The notes below the pieces were generated by a model. It was not told the DNA's origin, did no database searches, and was given only the letters and a program-made list of their open reading frames with translations. Positions 1 through 8,831 of a stretch of DNA of 64,000 nucleotides are shown piece by piece. Source of the stretch: Streptomyces sp. 135 (lineage in GTDB: Bacteria; Actinomycetota; Actinomycetes; Streptomycetales; Streptomycetaceae). Each line of letters begins with the position of its first letter. Position 1 is the stretch's first letter. Location of the stretch: positions 8,301,415 through 8,365,414 of the forward strand of contig NZ_CP075691.1 in NCBI RefSeq assembly GCF_020026305.1, read 5' to 3'. A program made the position numbers and the translations under genes.

Positions 1-1133
1 TCCGTCGAGATCAGCGAGCCGACGGCGATCAGCGCCGGGATCACCGCGGCGACCAGCAGCGCGTACTCCGGCACCGCACGGGTCGGCGAGAACTTCCGCA
101 GGAAGCGGTGGCCGATGATCATCTCGTCGCGTGCGTACGAGTAGATCAGCCTCCCGGCCGCCGCCTGGAGGCTGATCGTGCAGGACAGGAAGGAGATGAG
201 TACGACGGCCATCACGATCCGTGCGCCGGCCTCGCCGAGGGCGTCGAAGAGGATTCTGACGGCCGGGTCGGGGTCCTTCCCCGAGATCACCGCCTGGTAG
301 TCGACGACGGCGAGGAGCAGTGTCAGGCAGGTGAACGTCGCCGCCGCCCCGCCCACGTAGATCGTGCGGCGCATCGCCTTGGGGATCACCTTGCCGGGGT
401 TCTTCACCTCCTCGGCGACGTCACCGCAGGCCTCGAAACCGTAGTACTGGTAGAAGCCGATGATCGCCGCGCCGAGGAAGACCGGCAGGTAGGAGCCGTC
501 ACCGCCGGCGCCGTAGTCGTCGAAGAGCACGCCGAGGCCGTGGAAGCGGTGCGTGACCAAGAGGATGACGCCGACGACGATGGCGCCGATCAGCTCCGCG
601 CCGAAGCCGATCAGCGCTGCCCACGAAAGCGACTTCGTACCGGCGTAGTTGATGAGTACGGCGACGAGGATCAGCCCGATCGTGCACAGCACGGTGGTGT
701 GCACGGTGGCGTCGAAGCCGAGCAGGATGGCGATGTAGGGCCCGGCGCCGTACGCGACACTGGTGATCGTGATGAGCAGCGCCCACATGTAGACCCACCC
801 GGTCATCCAGGCCCAGCGCTTGCCCCACAGCCGCCGCGCCCACGGGTAGACCCCGCCGGCGACCGGGTACTGCGCGACGACCTCGCCGAAGACCAGCGCG
901 ACGAGGAACTGCCCGCAGCCCGCCATGACGAAGGCCCAGATCATCGGCGGGCCGCCGTCGGCGAGCGCGGTGCCGAAGAGCGTGTACGTGCTGACCACGG
1001 GGGAGAGGTAGGTGAATCCGAGGGCGAAGTTCGCCCACGGCCCCATGTCCTTGCGGAACTCCGACTTCTCTTCCCCGTGGCCGGTGCCCGCGGCGCCGTC
1101 CGCGGCACCGCCCGGCGCTGCGGGAGCGGTCAT
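1..1133 (-). CDS. APC-family amino acid/amine permease (3' end outside window)
   Basis: Reading leftward from an ATG at 1133, the frame stays open to the window edge, giving about 377 residues of a multi-pass membrane protein. After a soluble, Gly/Ala-rich N-terminus come hydrophobic segments with the APC-superfamily look: a first helix with FALGFTYLSPVVSTYTLFG, then MIWAFVMAGCGQFLVALVFGE and PVAGGVYPWARRLWGKRWAW. Its ATG overlaps the TGA of the upstream choline-oxidase-like gene (ATGA), so the two are translationally coupled. By position the likely substrate is choline, an amine or an amino acid used with the two downstream oxidation enzymes; this is inference. The family call is firm, the substrate is not. 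The C-terminal helices lie outside the window. Confidence 0.85.
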   Translation of the reverse strand, partial: MTAPAAPGGAADGAAGTGHGEEKSEFRKDMGPWANFALGFTYLSPVVSTYTLFGTALADGGPPMIWAFVMAGCGQFLVALVFGEVVAQYPVAGGVYPWARRLWGKRWAWMTGWVYMWALLITITSVAYGAGPYIAILLGFDATVHTTVLCTIGLILVAVLINYAGTKSLSWAALIGFGAELIGAIVVGVILLVTHRFHGLGVLFDDYGAGGDGSYLPVFLGAAIIGFYQYYGFEACGDVAEEVKNPGKVIPKAMRRTIYVGGAAATFTCLTLLLAVVDYQAVISGKDPDPAVRILFDALGEAGARIVMAVVLISFLSCTISLQAAAGRLIYSYARDEMIIGHRFLRKFSPTRAVPEYALLVAAVIPALIAVGSLIST

Positions 1134-2698
1134 CGGCCGTACCCTTCCGTACTCAACGGCTGCGGGGCCGGCCGGGCGCTGATGAGATCCGCCGCGCGCT
1201 CGGCGGCGAGCAGCACGGTGACCATGGGGTTGATGGTCGGCATGGTGGGGAAGATGGACGCGTCCACGATGCGCAGCCCGTCGTGCCCGCGCAGCCGCAG
1301 CTGCGGATCGACCACCGCCATCGGGTCGTCCTCCGCGCCCATCCGGCAGGTCCCCGCCGGGTGGTAGACGGTGTGCGCGGCGCGGCGCCCGTACTCGGAC
1401 AGGTCCGCGTCCGACTGCACGTCAGGGCCCGGCGCCACCTCCCGCAGCAGCCAGTCGCTGAGCGGCTCAGCGGCGGCGACCTCGCGGGCGATCCGCAGGC
1501 CGTCGACGATCGTCCGTTCGTCGTGCCCGTCCGGGTCGGTGAAGTAGCGGAAGTCCAGGGCCGGTCTGTCGGCCGGGTCCGCACTGCGCAGCCACATGCG
1601 GCCGACCGAATGGGCACGCGGCACGTTCGGGGTCATGCAGACGCCGTGCTCGGGAACGGGGTAGCCGAGCCGTTCCGTATTGACCGTGAACGGCACCTGG
1701 TAGAAGTGGAACATCAGGTCGGGGCGCGGGCCGCCCGCGGGGTCGCGCCGCAGGAAGAGCCCGGCGTCGGAGTCCATGGCCGAGTTGGGCGGCAGCGGAC
1801 CACGGGTCTCCCACACCATCACCGACTCGGGGTGGTCGAGGAGGTTCTCGCCGACGCCGGGCAGGTCCGCGCCCACCTCGATGCCCAGGTCGCGCAGCTG
1901 GTCGGCCGGTCCGATGCCGGAGAGCATGAGCAGCCGCGGCGTGTCGATCGCCCCGGCACACAGCAGCACCTCCGCCTCGGCCTCCAGCGTCGACACGGAG
2001 CCGTCGGGGTTGCGTACCTGGACGCGGGTGAAACGGCCTTCGCCGTCGCGCAACAGGCGGTACGCCCACGTCTCCAGACGCAGCGTCAGGTTCGGGCGGT
2101 CCATCACGGGGTGCAGGTACGCGACCGACGCGGAGGAACGCGTGTTGGTCCGCGGGTCGTAGGCGAGGGAGAAGAAGCCGGTGCCGTCGGTGAAGGGCCG
2201 GGCGTTGAAGTCGTCGATGACCGGGACGCCGAGGCGGGTGGACGCCGCCGCGACGAAGTCCTGGGCGATCGCGTTGCGGTCGGCGGCGCCGACGGGCACG
2301 ATCGTGTTCTGCAACCGCGACCGGTACGGCAGGATCGTCTCCGGCCCCCAGCCCTCGCAGCCGCGCTCCACCCACTCGTCGAGGTCCTGCGGGAACGGCA
2401 GGAAGCTGATCAGCGTGTTGTGCGAGGAGCAGCCGCCCAGGACGCGGGCCCGGGAGTGCAGGATGTGCGAATTGCCGCGCGGCTGCTCCTCGGTGGTGTA
2501 GCCGTAGTCGAACTCGGAGCCGAGCAGATTGATCCAGTTGCGCAGCTTCAGGATGCGCTCGTCGCCGACGTCGCTCGGCCCGCCCTCCACCACGCACACA
2601 CGGCAGGCCGGGTCCTCGCTGAGACGGGCGGCCAGCACGGAGCCCGCCGTGCCGCCGCCGATGATGAGGTAGTCGTAGGTCGTCGTCTCGTCGTCCAT
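1130..2698 (-). CDS. GMC flavoprotein, choline oxidase/choline dehydrogenase type
   Basis: A 522-residue FAD enzyme of the glucose-methanol-choline family, expected to oxidise choline to betaine aldehyde in the cytoplasm. Visible are the N-terminal dinucleotide motif IIGGGTAGSVLAARL (about 12-26), the GGCSSHN motif (88-94) and the C-terminal HTVYHPAGTCRMG and INPMVTV segments, which carry the His and Asn expected at a GMC active site. From recall, GGCSSHN and the surrounding sequence resemble Arthrobacter choline oxidase, whose His in that motif binds FAD covalently, more than Gram-negative BetA. It lies 27 bp after the aldehyde dehydrogenase and overlaps the permease, so the three form one operon. 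Whether the electron acceptor is oxygen or a quinone cannot be told from sequence. Confidence 0.85.
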   Translation of the reverse strand: MDDETTTYDYLIIGGGTAGSVLAARLSEDPACRVCVVEGGPSDVGDERILKLRNWINLLGSEFDYGYTTEEQPRGNSHILHSRARVLGGCSSHNTLISFLPFPQDLDEWVERGCEGWGPETILPYRSRLQNTIVPVGAADRNAIAQDFVAAASTRLGVPVIDDFNARPFTDGTGFFSLAYDPRTNTRSSASVAYLHPVMDRPNLTLRLETWAYRLLRDGEGRFTRVQVRNPDGSVSTLEAEAEVLLCAGAIDTPRLLMLSGIGPADQLRDLGIEVGADLPGVGENLLDHPESVMVWETRGPLPPNSAMDSDAGLFLRRDPAGGPRPDLMFHFYQVPFTVNTERLGYPVPEHGVCMTPNVPRAHSVGRMWLRSADPADRPALDFRYFTDPDGHDERTIVDGLRIAREVAAAEPLSDWLLREVAPGPDVQSDADLSEYGRRAAHTVYHPAGTCRMGAEDDPMAVVDPQLRLRGHDGLRIVDASIFPTMPTINPMVTVLLAAERAADLISARPAPQPLSTEGYGR

Positions 2699-2725
2699 GC
2701 CGTCGCCTTCCCTCGCCCTGCCCGC

Positions 2726-4192
2726 TCAGCCCTTGAACCAGCCGGAGACGCCCGGCCGCAGGTTCTGGTAGATGTGCTTGGCCTCCTGGTACTCGCGCAG
2801 ACCGGTGGGTCCGAGCTCCCTGCCGAAACCGGAGCGGCCGAAGCCGCCCCACTCGGCCTGGGGCACGTAGGGGTGGAAGTCGTTGATCCAGACCGTGCCG
2901 TGCCGCAGCAGCCCCGCCACCCGCTGGGCGCGGCTCGCGTCGTTCGTCCAGACGCCGCCGGCGAGACCGTAACGGGTGTCGTTGGCCAGCTCCACGGCCT
3001 CCTCCTCGGTCCGGAAACGCTCCACGGTGACGACCGGGCCGAAGACCTCCTCCTGCACGATCCGCATGGCACGGTCGCAGTCCGCGTAGATGGTCGGCAG
3101 CAGGAAGAACCCGCGGGACAGCTCGGCGTCGTCCGGGCGGCGGCCGCCGCAGACCAGCCGGGCGCCCTCGGAGCGGGCGATGTCCAGGTAGCCCTCGACC
3201 TTCTCGCGGTGCTGTGCCGAGCTGAGCGGCCCGCTCTCGGTCGCCGGGTCGAGACCGCTGCCGAGCCGGATGGCCCGCGCGCGCTCGGCAAGGCGCTCCA
3301 CGAACCGGTCGTGCAGGCCGTCCTCGACGATGAGCCGGGACCCGGCCGAGCACACCTGCCCCGAGTGCAGGAACGACGCCTCCAACGCGTGGTCGACCGC
3401 GGCCTCGAAGTCGCAGTCGGCGAAGACCACGTTGGGGTTCTTGCCGCCCAGCTCAAGGGCGAGGTTCTTCACGCCCGGCGCGCACGCCTCCATGATGTGG
3501 CGACCGGTGGCCAGGCCGCCGGTGAAGGAGACCAGGTCCACGTCGGGGTGGGCCGACATGGCCGCGCCGACGGTGGCGCCCGGGCCGAGCACGAGGTTCG
3601 CCACGCCCGCCGGGGCTCCCGCCTCGGCGATCAGCCGGAGCATGTGGATCGTGGAGAGCGGCGTCGTCTCGCTGGGTTTGAGCACGAAGGTGTTGCCCGC
3701 GGCCAGCGCCGGGGCGACCTTCCACGAGGCCTGCAACAGCGGGTAGTTCCACGGCGCGATGAGGGCGCACACCCCGATGGGGTGGTAGGTGACGCGGCTG
3801 AGCACATCGGGCCCGACGTCCACGACCCGGCCGCCGTCCTTGTCGGCGATCTCCGCGAAGTAGCGGAACGCGTTCGAGACGTCCTCCACGTCGATCCGCG
3901 CCTCGGCGAGCGTCTTGCCGGTGTCGAGGGTCTCGACGCGGGCGATCTCCTCCTGGTCGCGCAGGAGGAACCGCGACACCCTGAGCAGTACGTCGGCCCG
4001 CTCCCGGGTGGGCGACGACGACCACTCGCCGCGGTCGAAGGCCCGCCGGGCGGCCCGTACGGCGAGGTCGACGTCGGTCTCGTCCGCGTCGTCGACGTCC
4101 TGGATGACGGACGCGTCGAACGGGTTGACCACGTCCCGCCGCGCGCCCCCGGTGGCACCGGTCCACTCCCCGTCGATGAACAGTTCCGGCAT
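2726..4192 (-). CDS. betB: betaine-aldehyde dehydrogenase
   Basis: A 488-residue NAD(P)-dependent aldehyde dehydrogenase of normal length. The Rossmann region has APWNYP and KPSETTP, the catalytic Glu lies in LELGGKNP, and the nucleophilic Cys in GQVCSAGSR. It is the first gene of a leftward operon with a choline-oxidase-like enzyme and a permease, which makes oxidation of betaine aldehyde to glycine betaine (osmoprotectant synthesis or choline use) the best guess. Aldehyde dehydrogenases of this family overlap in substrate range, so a related amino-aldehyde such as aminobutyraldehyde is possible. The ATG at 4192 opens a frame matching the usual family N-terminus (ELFIDGEW). Confidence 0.85.
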   Translation of the reverse strand: MPELFIDGEWTGATGGARRDVVNPFDASVIQDVDDADETDVDLAVRAARRAFDRGEWSSSPTRERADVLLRVSRFLLRDQEEIARVETLDTGKTLAEARIDVEDVSNAFRYFAEIADKDGGRVVDVGPDVLSRVTYHPIGVCALIAPWNYPLLQASWKVAPALAAGNTFVLKPSETTPLSTIHMLRLIAEAGAPAGVANLVLGPGATVGAAMSAHPDVDLVSFTGGLATGRHIMEACAPGVKNLALELGGKNPNVVFADCDFEAAVDHALEASFLHSGQVCSAGSRLIVEDGLHDRFVERLAERARAIRLGSGLDPATESGPLSSAQHREKVEGYLDIARSEGARLVCGGRRPDDAELSRGFFLLPTIYADCDRAMRIVQEEVFGPVVTVERFRTEEEAVELANDTRYGLAGGVWTNDASRAQRVAGLLRHGTVWINDFHPYVPQAEWGGFGRSGFGRELGPTGLREYQEAKHIYQNLRPGVSGWFKG

Positions 4193-4524
4193 CGCGGTCT
4201 CCCTCGCTCTCGTACCCGTCCGGCGCCGACGCGACTACCGCACGGCACACAGGCACCAACATCGTCCGCCCGGCCCGCACCGGCCATGCGGACGCACCGG
4301 CCAGGTGCGGGTTGGGCGCAGATGTGACCTGGTTGGGCTAGGTCGTCCCGGGGCGGCTCCCGGACCGCGCCGCGGCGCCGGGCTTCGCATGTCGTCCCCG
4401 GTGCTGCCGTCGCGCGTCCGGGAGACCGGGCCGACTGGCCCGTCCGGGGTGCAACCAACCGCTCCGTGTGCGCCGTCCGGGCGTTGCTCCAGCTCAAGGG
4501 GGAGCACGTGGGAACGTGGATCAC
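4193..4524. other. 332-bp divergent intergenic region
   Basis: This stretch separates the leftward betaine operon from the rightward DUF6480 gene and must hold both promoters. I see a direct repeat GCACCGGCCA (in the 4270s and again about 17 bp later) but no convincing -10/-35 pair, BetI-like palindrome or RNA structure. No credible ORF is present. Confidence 0.4.
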
Positions 4525-4767
4525 ATGACTTCTTCCCCACAACCGGACCCGGATCCGGATCCGCAGCCGCGCGACACCCCAGGACGTGAGTCCGACGGGA
4601 GCTCGCCACCGGGCGAGACCCCACCAGCGGAGGGCGGCATGTCGGGGGCCGGACCCGCCCACGACCCGCCGAAGGGGTGGGCGAAGGGCCCACTGGCCCT
4701 GATCCTCGGCCTCGCGGTGCTGATCGCCGCGTTCTTCCTCGTCTACGCGCTCGTCCTGCTGCTCTGA
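4525..4767 (+). CDS. DUF6480-type small membrane protein
   Basis: An 80-residue protein starting at the ATG at 4525, immediately after the GTGGATCAC leader; an in-frame upstream GTG would add an unconserved tail. The N-terminal half is polar with a DPDPDP run, followed by the Pro-rich signature PPGETPPAEGG and then one hydrophobic C-terminal helix (about 56-80). This layout matches my recollection of DUF6480 proteins that are common in Streptomyces; their function is unknown. It is monocistronic and followed by a strong hairpin shared with the convergent lipase gene. Confidence 0.75.
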   Translation: MTSSPQPDPDPDPQPRDTPGRESDGSSPPGETPPAEGGMSGAGPAHDPPKGWAKGPLALILGLAVLIAAFFLVYALVLLL

Positions 4768-4776
4768 CCGGGCAAA

Positions 4777-4810
4777 GGGCGCCGCCCCGGTCACTACCGG
4801 GACGGCGCCC
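4777..4810. terminator. bidirectional hairpin terminator
   Basis: Fifteen-base arms with a single mismatch (left arm begins GGGCGCCGCCCCGGT) flank a 4-nt loop CACT. It sits between the convergent DUF6480 gene and the lipase gene and has no U-tract, as is usual in Streptomyces. Confidence 0.8.
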
Positions 4811-4848
4811 CCATCACACTCTCCTGCTCCCGCGGCCACTGGGCCGGT

Positions 4849-5721
4849 TCACCACCGGCTGTGCCAGTACAAGGCGTTCATCGTGACGCGCAGGGGTGCG
4901 GCCCCATCCCGCTGCCCTCCCCAGGCCCCACCGTTGTTGGTGTACCGGAGCGGGAACGGGGCCACCCTGCGGATGGTGCGCAGCTGGGTGTGGTCAAGGC
5001 CCGCCCGCGCCGAGTAGCGCACCAGGTGCTGCGCCCCGATGTCGGTGGGGGCGCCGTTCCCGGCGCTGACGGAGAAGTCGGCGTTCGAGCTGACGAGGGT
5101 CCAGTCCGTTCCTCCTTCCGCCTGGTGGAGCCTCGGCCCGAGCCAGCGCCGGAAGGTTCCGTTCGGGTAGTACATCTCCCGGCATTGCAGGTTGGACAGG
5201 CAGAGGGCGCCCAGCCAGGCGGCCTTGTGCGGAGCGCCCAGAGTGACGACGTCTTCCACGTACAGCGTGTCCGGCCAGGTCCGGTCGCCCTTCGCGTATC
5301 CGGCCAGCGCCGCACGGATGATCAGCCCGCCCATGGAATGCCCGACGAGGTCGACGGTCTGACCCTTGGAGGAGTACATGTCGTGGATCTTCCACGCCAG
5401 CTCGCGGCCCAGATCCTTCAGGGACGTGTCAACGGTGCCCTTTCCGTCCCGGTCGATACGAACGTCGCACCCGGCATCGTCCTCTTCGTAGAAGCCGACG
5501 CGGTGCAACGTCCCCTTCCAGTTCGACCTGTCGAACAGTTTGCCGGCGGAGTCCCACTTGCTGCCGCACGCGTGGCCGGGCGTGTACCCCTTGACGAGGA
5601 AGACGGGACGCTGCGTGCTGTCCTCCCGCGGAGGCGCCGTGGCCGCGCCGGCCGTGGTGGTGGCGGTGAGGGCGAGTGTGGCGCTCAGGAGGAGCGCCGC
5701 GAAGGACGAGCGGAGTCTCAT
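4849..5721 (-). CDS. secreted lipase/esterase (alpha/beta hydrolase)
   Basis: A 290-residue exported hydrolase. The start chosen is ATG 5721, 8 nt after AGGAG; a GTG nine bases upstream would overlap that ribosome site. A Sec signal peptide (MRLR plus a hydrophobic run) ends near AGA-AT around residue 26. The mature protein has the nucleophile elbow GHSMGG with Ser129, and four or more Cys residues consistent with an extracellular protein. The FLVKGYTPG start and layout resemble bacterial lipase class 2/triacylglycerol lipases. The likely role is hydrolysis of esters or lipids outside the cell; the substrate is not predictable. A 28-codon reading frame precedes it and overlaps its ATG. Confidence 0.8.
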   Translation of the reverse strand: MRLRSSFAALLLSATLALTATTTAGAATAPPREDSTQRPVFLVKGYTPGHACGSKWDSAGKLFDRSNWKGTLHRVGFYEEDDAGCDVRIDRDGKGTVDTSLKDLGRELAWKIHDMYSSKGQTVDLVGHSMGGLIIRAALAGYAKGDRTWPDTLYVEDVVTLGAPHKAAWLGALCLSNLQCREMYYPNGTFRRWLGPRLHQAEGGTDWTLVSSNADFSVSAGNGAPTDIGAQHLVRYSARAGLDHTQLRTIRRVAPFPLRYTNNGGAWGGQRDGAAPLRVTMNALYWHSRW

Positions 5722-5804
5722 GCGCCGCACTCCTGTCGGTCGAAGGCCGGGATGCCAAGCGCGGTCACCGCGGCGCGAGTTGTGGACGTCAGGGCATGTC
5801 GCAT
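5718..5804 (-). CDS. possible 28-residue leader peptide upstream of the lipase gene
   Basis: An ATG at 5804 preceded by GAGGGG opens a 28-codon frame whose TGA overlaps the lipase ATG (ATGA). The predicted peptide is MRHALTSTTRAA followed by a hydrophobic turn and ends in FDRQECGA. It has no recognisable domain and no signal peptide. The coupling and ribosome site suggest it may be translated to promote lipase translation, or it may be chance in GC-rich DNA. Confidence 0.3.
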   Translation of the reverse strand: MRHALTSTTRAAVTALGIPAFDRQECGA

Positions 5805-6122
5805 GAAGGTCCCCTCGGGGTGCTGAGCTGTTGGGTGCTCACAGATTGCGGATGTGGGTCGGGCGGGGCAACAGCAATCGGCTGTCCCAGACAACCCGGC
5901 TCTTGTCCCACTCTTGTCCGACCTGGTCAGCGCCCGTCTCGCGGCGACGCCTCGCGCGCCGCGGTGCGCGAGGCGGGTGCGGAAAGCGGGGGTGGGAGAG
6001 CCGTCCGGCCGGGGTGCGTGAGATCTGCCGCGGCGCTGCACAGCGCGTCAGCGTGCCAACGCCGCACACATACGGGAGTTTGGTACCGAATCGCGGCGTT
6101 TGCTCTCGATGTAAGGAAACTG
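5805..6122 (+). promoter_or_regulatory. leader/upstream region of the ctaD-like gene with hairpin and 11-bp direct repeat
   Basis: This gap of about 320 bp holds two structures. CTCTTGTCC occurs at 5900-5908 and again at 5911-5919, an 11-bp phased direct repeat of the kind bound by OmpR-type response regulators. A perfect 10-bp inverted repeat (5948-5957 with 5966-5975, 8-nt loop) could form a strong hairpin in the leader of the oxidase gene. A ribosome site AAGGA lies at about 6113. No regulator can be named. Confidence 0.4.
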
Positions 6123-7835
6123 ATGACTGCTCAAGCGGATCCGGTCACGCTGGTACCGACCGAAGGACGTCGCAGCAGGGGTCGTGTGATCGTCTCCTGG
6201 ATGACCACGACCGATCACAAGAAGATCGGCCATCTGTACCTGGTCACCTCGTTCGCGTTCTTCCTGATCGCCGGGGCACTGGCCATGGCCATCCGGGCGG
6301 AACTGGCCCGCCCCGGGATGCAGTTCCTCTCGGCCGAGCAGTACAACCAGTCGTTCACCATGCACGGCACGATCATGCTGCTGCTCTTCGCCACCCCGAC
6401 GTTCGCCGGCTTCGCCAACGCGGTCATGCCGCTGCAGATCGGCTCCCCGGACGTCGCCTTCCCCCGCCTGAACATGCTCTCCTACTGGCTGTTCCTCTTC
6501 GGCGGGCTGATCGTGCTCGGCAGCTTCCTCACCCCCCAGGGCGCCGCCGACTTCGGCTGGACCGCGTACACGCCGCTCAGCGGCGGCGAGCGCACCCCGT
6601 ACATCGGCGGCGATCTGTGGATCATGGGCCTGGCGCTCTCCGGCTTCGGCACCATCCTCGGCGCGGTCAACTTCACCACCACCATCATCTGCATGCGCGC
6701 GCCGGGCATGACCATGTTCCGGATGCCGATCTTCACCTGGAACGTGCTGCTCACCTCGGTCCTGGTGCTGTTCGCCTTCCCCGTCCTCGCGGCGGCGCTG
6801 CTCGTCCTGGAGGCCGACCGGCGCTTCGGCGCCCAGGTCTTCAACCCCGAGAACGGCGGGGCCCTCCTGTGGCAGCACCTGTTCTGGTTCTTCGGCCACC
6901 CCGAGGTCTACATCCTGGCGCTGCCGTTCTTCGGCGTGATCACCGAGATCCTCCCCGTCTTCTCCCGCAAGCCGATCTTCGGATACATCGGGCTGGTCGG
7001 CGCCACCATCGCGATCACCGGTCTGTCGGTCACCGTGTGGGCACACCACATGTTCGCCACCGGCGGGGTACTGCTGCCGTTCTTCTCCTTCCTGACCTAT
7101 CTGATCGCGGTCCCCACCGGGGTGAAGTTCTTCAACTGGATCGGCACCCTGTGGAAGGGCTCGCTGTCCTTCGAGCCGCCGATGCTGTGGGCGGTCGGCT
7201 TCCTGGTGACCTTCCTCTTCGGCGGCCTGACCGGCGTCATCCTCGGCTCCCCGCCCCTGGACTGGCACGTCACGGACACGTACTTCGTCGTCGCCCACTT
7301 CCACTACGTACTCTTCGGCACGATCGTGTTCGCGATGTTCGGCGGCTTCAGCTTCTGGTGGCCGAAGATGACGGGGACCATGCTCGACATGCGCCTCGAG
7401 AAGATCCACTTCTGGACGCTGTTCATCGGCTTCCACACCACCTTCCTCGTCCAGCACTGGCTCGGCGCCGAGGGCATGCCCCGCCGCTACGCCGACTACC
7501 TGGACGCCGACGGCTTCACCGCCCTCAACACCGTCTCCTCCATCGGGGCCTTTCTGCTCGGCCTCTCCACGCTGCCGTTCCTCTACAACGTGTGGAAGAC
7601 GGCCAAGTACGGCGAGCGCGTACAGGTCGATGACCCCTGGGGGTTCGGCCGTTCCCTGGAGTGGGCCACGTCCTGTCCGCCGCCCCGGCACAACTTCGTC
7701 ACGCTGCCCCGCATCCGCTCCGAATCCCCGGCCTTCGACCTGCACCACCCGGACGTCGTCCAGCTCGACCAGAAGGAGAACACCGGCAAGCGCGACATCG
7801 TGGATGCCAGCGGTCACGAGGGAGACCGGTCGTGA
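6123..7835 (+). CDS. ctaD: cytochrome c oxidase subunit I (orphan copy)
   Basis: A 570-residue heme-copper oxidase catalytic subunit in the plasma membrane, reducing oxygen to water. ATG 6123 follows AAGGA and gives the family N-terminus ending in WMTTTDHKKIG. All metal ligands are visible: the low-spin heme His in TMHGTIM, the CuB His and the cross-linked Tyr in FFGHPEVYILALPFFG, the His pair in VWAHHMF, and the heme His residues in VVAHFHYVLFG. The genes for subunits II and III and the assembly genes that normally sit with ctaD are not here, so this is probably a second copy, perhaps used under special conditions. Several streptomycetes carry such an extra copy (recollection). Confidence 0.93.
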   Translation: MTAQADPVTLVPTEGRRSRGRVIVSWMTTTDHKKIGHLYLVTSFAFFLIAGALAMAIRAELARPGMQFLSAEQYNQSFTMHGTIMLLLFATPTFAGFANAVMPLQIGSPDVAFPRLNMLSYWLFLFGGLIVLGSFLTPQGAADFGWTAYTPLSGGERTPYIGGDLWIMGLALSGFGTILGAVNFTTTIICMRAPGMTMFRMPIFTWNVLLTSVLVLFAFPVLAAALLVLEADRRFGAQVFNPENGGALLWQHLFWFFGHPEVYILALPFFGVITEILPVFSRKPIFGYIGLVGATIAITGLSVTVWAHHMFATGGVLLPFFSFLTYLIAVPTGVKFFNWIGTLWKGSLSFEPPMLWAVGFLVTFLFGGLTGVILGSPPLDWHVTDTYFVVAHFHYVLFGTIVFAMFGGFSFWWPKMTGTMLDMRLEKIHFWTLFIGFHTTFLVQHWLGAEGMPRRYADYLDADGFTALNTVSSIGAFLLGLSTLPFLYNVWKTAKYGERVQVDDPWGFGRSLEWATSCPPPRHNFVTLPRIRSESPAFDLHHPDVVQLDQKENTGKRDIVDASGHEGDRS

Positions 7836-7910
7836 CGCTCGTGGTCGCTCTGCCCCTCCTGCGGCGTATCGCTCCAGGCGACAGTCGGGCATATCCCTTA
7901 AAGTAACTTT

Positions 7911-8600
7911 ATGATCACAAAAAGGAATGGCTCTGCCTCCGGGCAGAGGCGTCTGCCGGCCTCGCGAGGCACCGGCCTGCTGTGCGCCGCGGCTGCGGCG
8001 GCAGCCCTGCTCACGGGCTGTGGCGACGACGGCGATGACGGCGCCGCGAAGACGGGCTCGGCCGAGGCCGCCCCGGTGCCCTCCGCGCCGGCCGCCACCG
8101 CGACGGGCGATCTCACCGAGGACCAGTCCGAGCGGAAGGCCCTCATCCCGAAGGCCAAGGTCGGCTACGAGGACGCGCTGCGCACCGCGGTGGCGGCGGT
8201 GCCGAAGTCGAAGCCGGTCTCCATCGAACTGAAGGGCCCTGTCGACAAGCCCACGTGGGAGACCGAGGTGGCGACGACCGACGGCGCCGCCCATACGGTG
8301 CGCATCGACGCGGTCACCGGCAAGGCCGACAAGGCGCAGGCGAAGAAGGACGAGGACGCCGACGACAAGCGCGAACTGGCGGACCGCCTGCGCAAAGCCA
8401 CGGTGACCGCGCAGCAGGCCGCGGAGACCGCCACGGGCAAGACCAAGGGGACCGTCAGCTCCATCGAACTGGAGGACTCCGACGGAGGCGCGCCGAAGTG
8501 GTCCGTCGACGTCGTGACGACCGACGACTGGAACAAGACGACGTTCGACATCGACGCGACCAACCGCAAGATCCTCCGGGAACACGTCGACAAGGACTGA
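7911..8600 (+). CDS. PepSY-domain lipoprotein
   Basis: A 229-residue exported lipoprotein: a basic N-terminus, an Ala-rich hydrophobic core and the lipobox LLTGC with Cys37, then an Asp/Gly-rich linker. Two repeats of the PepSY type follow (about 80-130 and 145-229), each with KP.V..IEL, a Trp in the middle strand and a VD-[AV]-TG/N turn (VRIDAVTGKA, FDIDATNRKI). PepSY domains are thought to inhibit peptidases or bind ligands at the cell surface. It lies 75 bp after the oxidase gene on the same strand but has a weak ribosome site, so operon membership is uncertain. Confidence 0.8.
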   Translation: MITKRNGSASGQRRLPASRGTGLLCAAAAAAALLTGCGDDGDDGAAKTGSAEAAPVPSAPAATATGDLTEDQSERKALIPKAKVGYEDALRTAVAAVPKSKPVSIELKGPVDKPTWETEVATTDGAAHTVRIDAVTGKADKAQAKKDEDADDKRELADRLRKATVTAQQAAETATGKTKGTVSSIELEDSDGGAPKWSVDVVTTDDWNKTTFDIDATNRKILREHVDKD

Positions 8601-8603
8601 CGA

Positions 8604-8632
8604 CCGCCCGCGCACTCATGTGCGCGGGGCGG
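8604..8632 (+). terminator. hairpin terminator after the PepSY gene
   Basis: A 12-bp GC-rich stem (CCGCCCGCGCAC paired with its complement, one bulged G) closes a TCAT loop immediately downstream of the stop codon at 8600. Confidence 0.75.
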
Positions 8633-8831
8633 CCCTCGGCAGCGGACCGGTCGCGGGGCTGACCGGCAGTCGGTTCGTACGCGTCGGCAGTCGGGGTTGG
8701 TCCACGACCTTTCCTGCCTGGTCCGGTCAACAGCATTCAGGCCCATGGCGCCGCCTGCCCCGCAGCCAGGCCGGGTGGTCCGGGAGCCCGGCCCGGTTGG
8801 CGGATGGCGGGCTCCTGGCGGCTTCCGGAGG

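Noticed and set aside
4320..4345. Iron-box-like TTGGGCTAGG upstream of the betaine operon
   Set aside because: Only a short core matches and the flanking half sites are absent.
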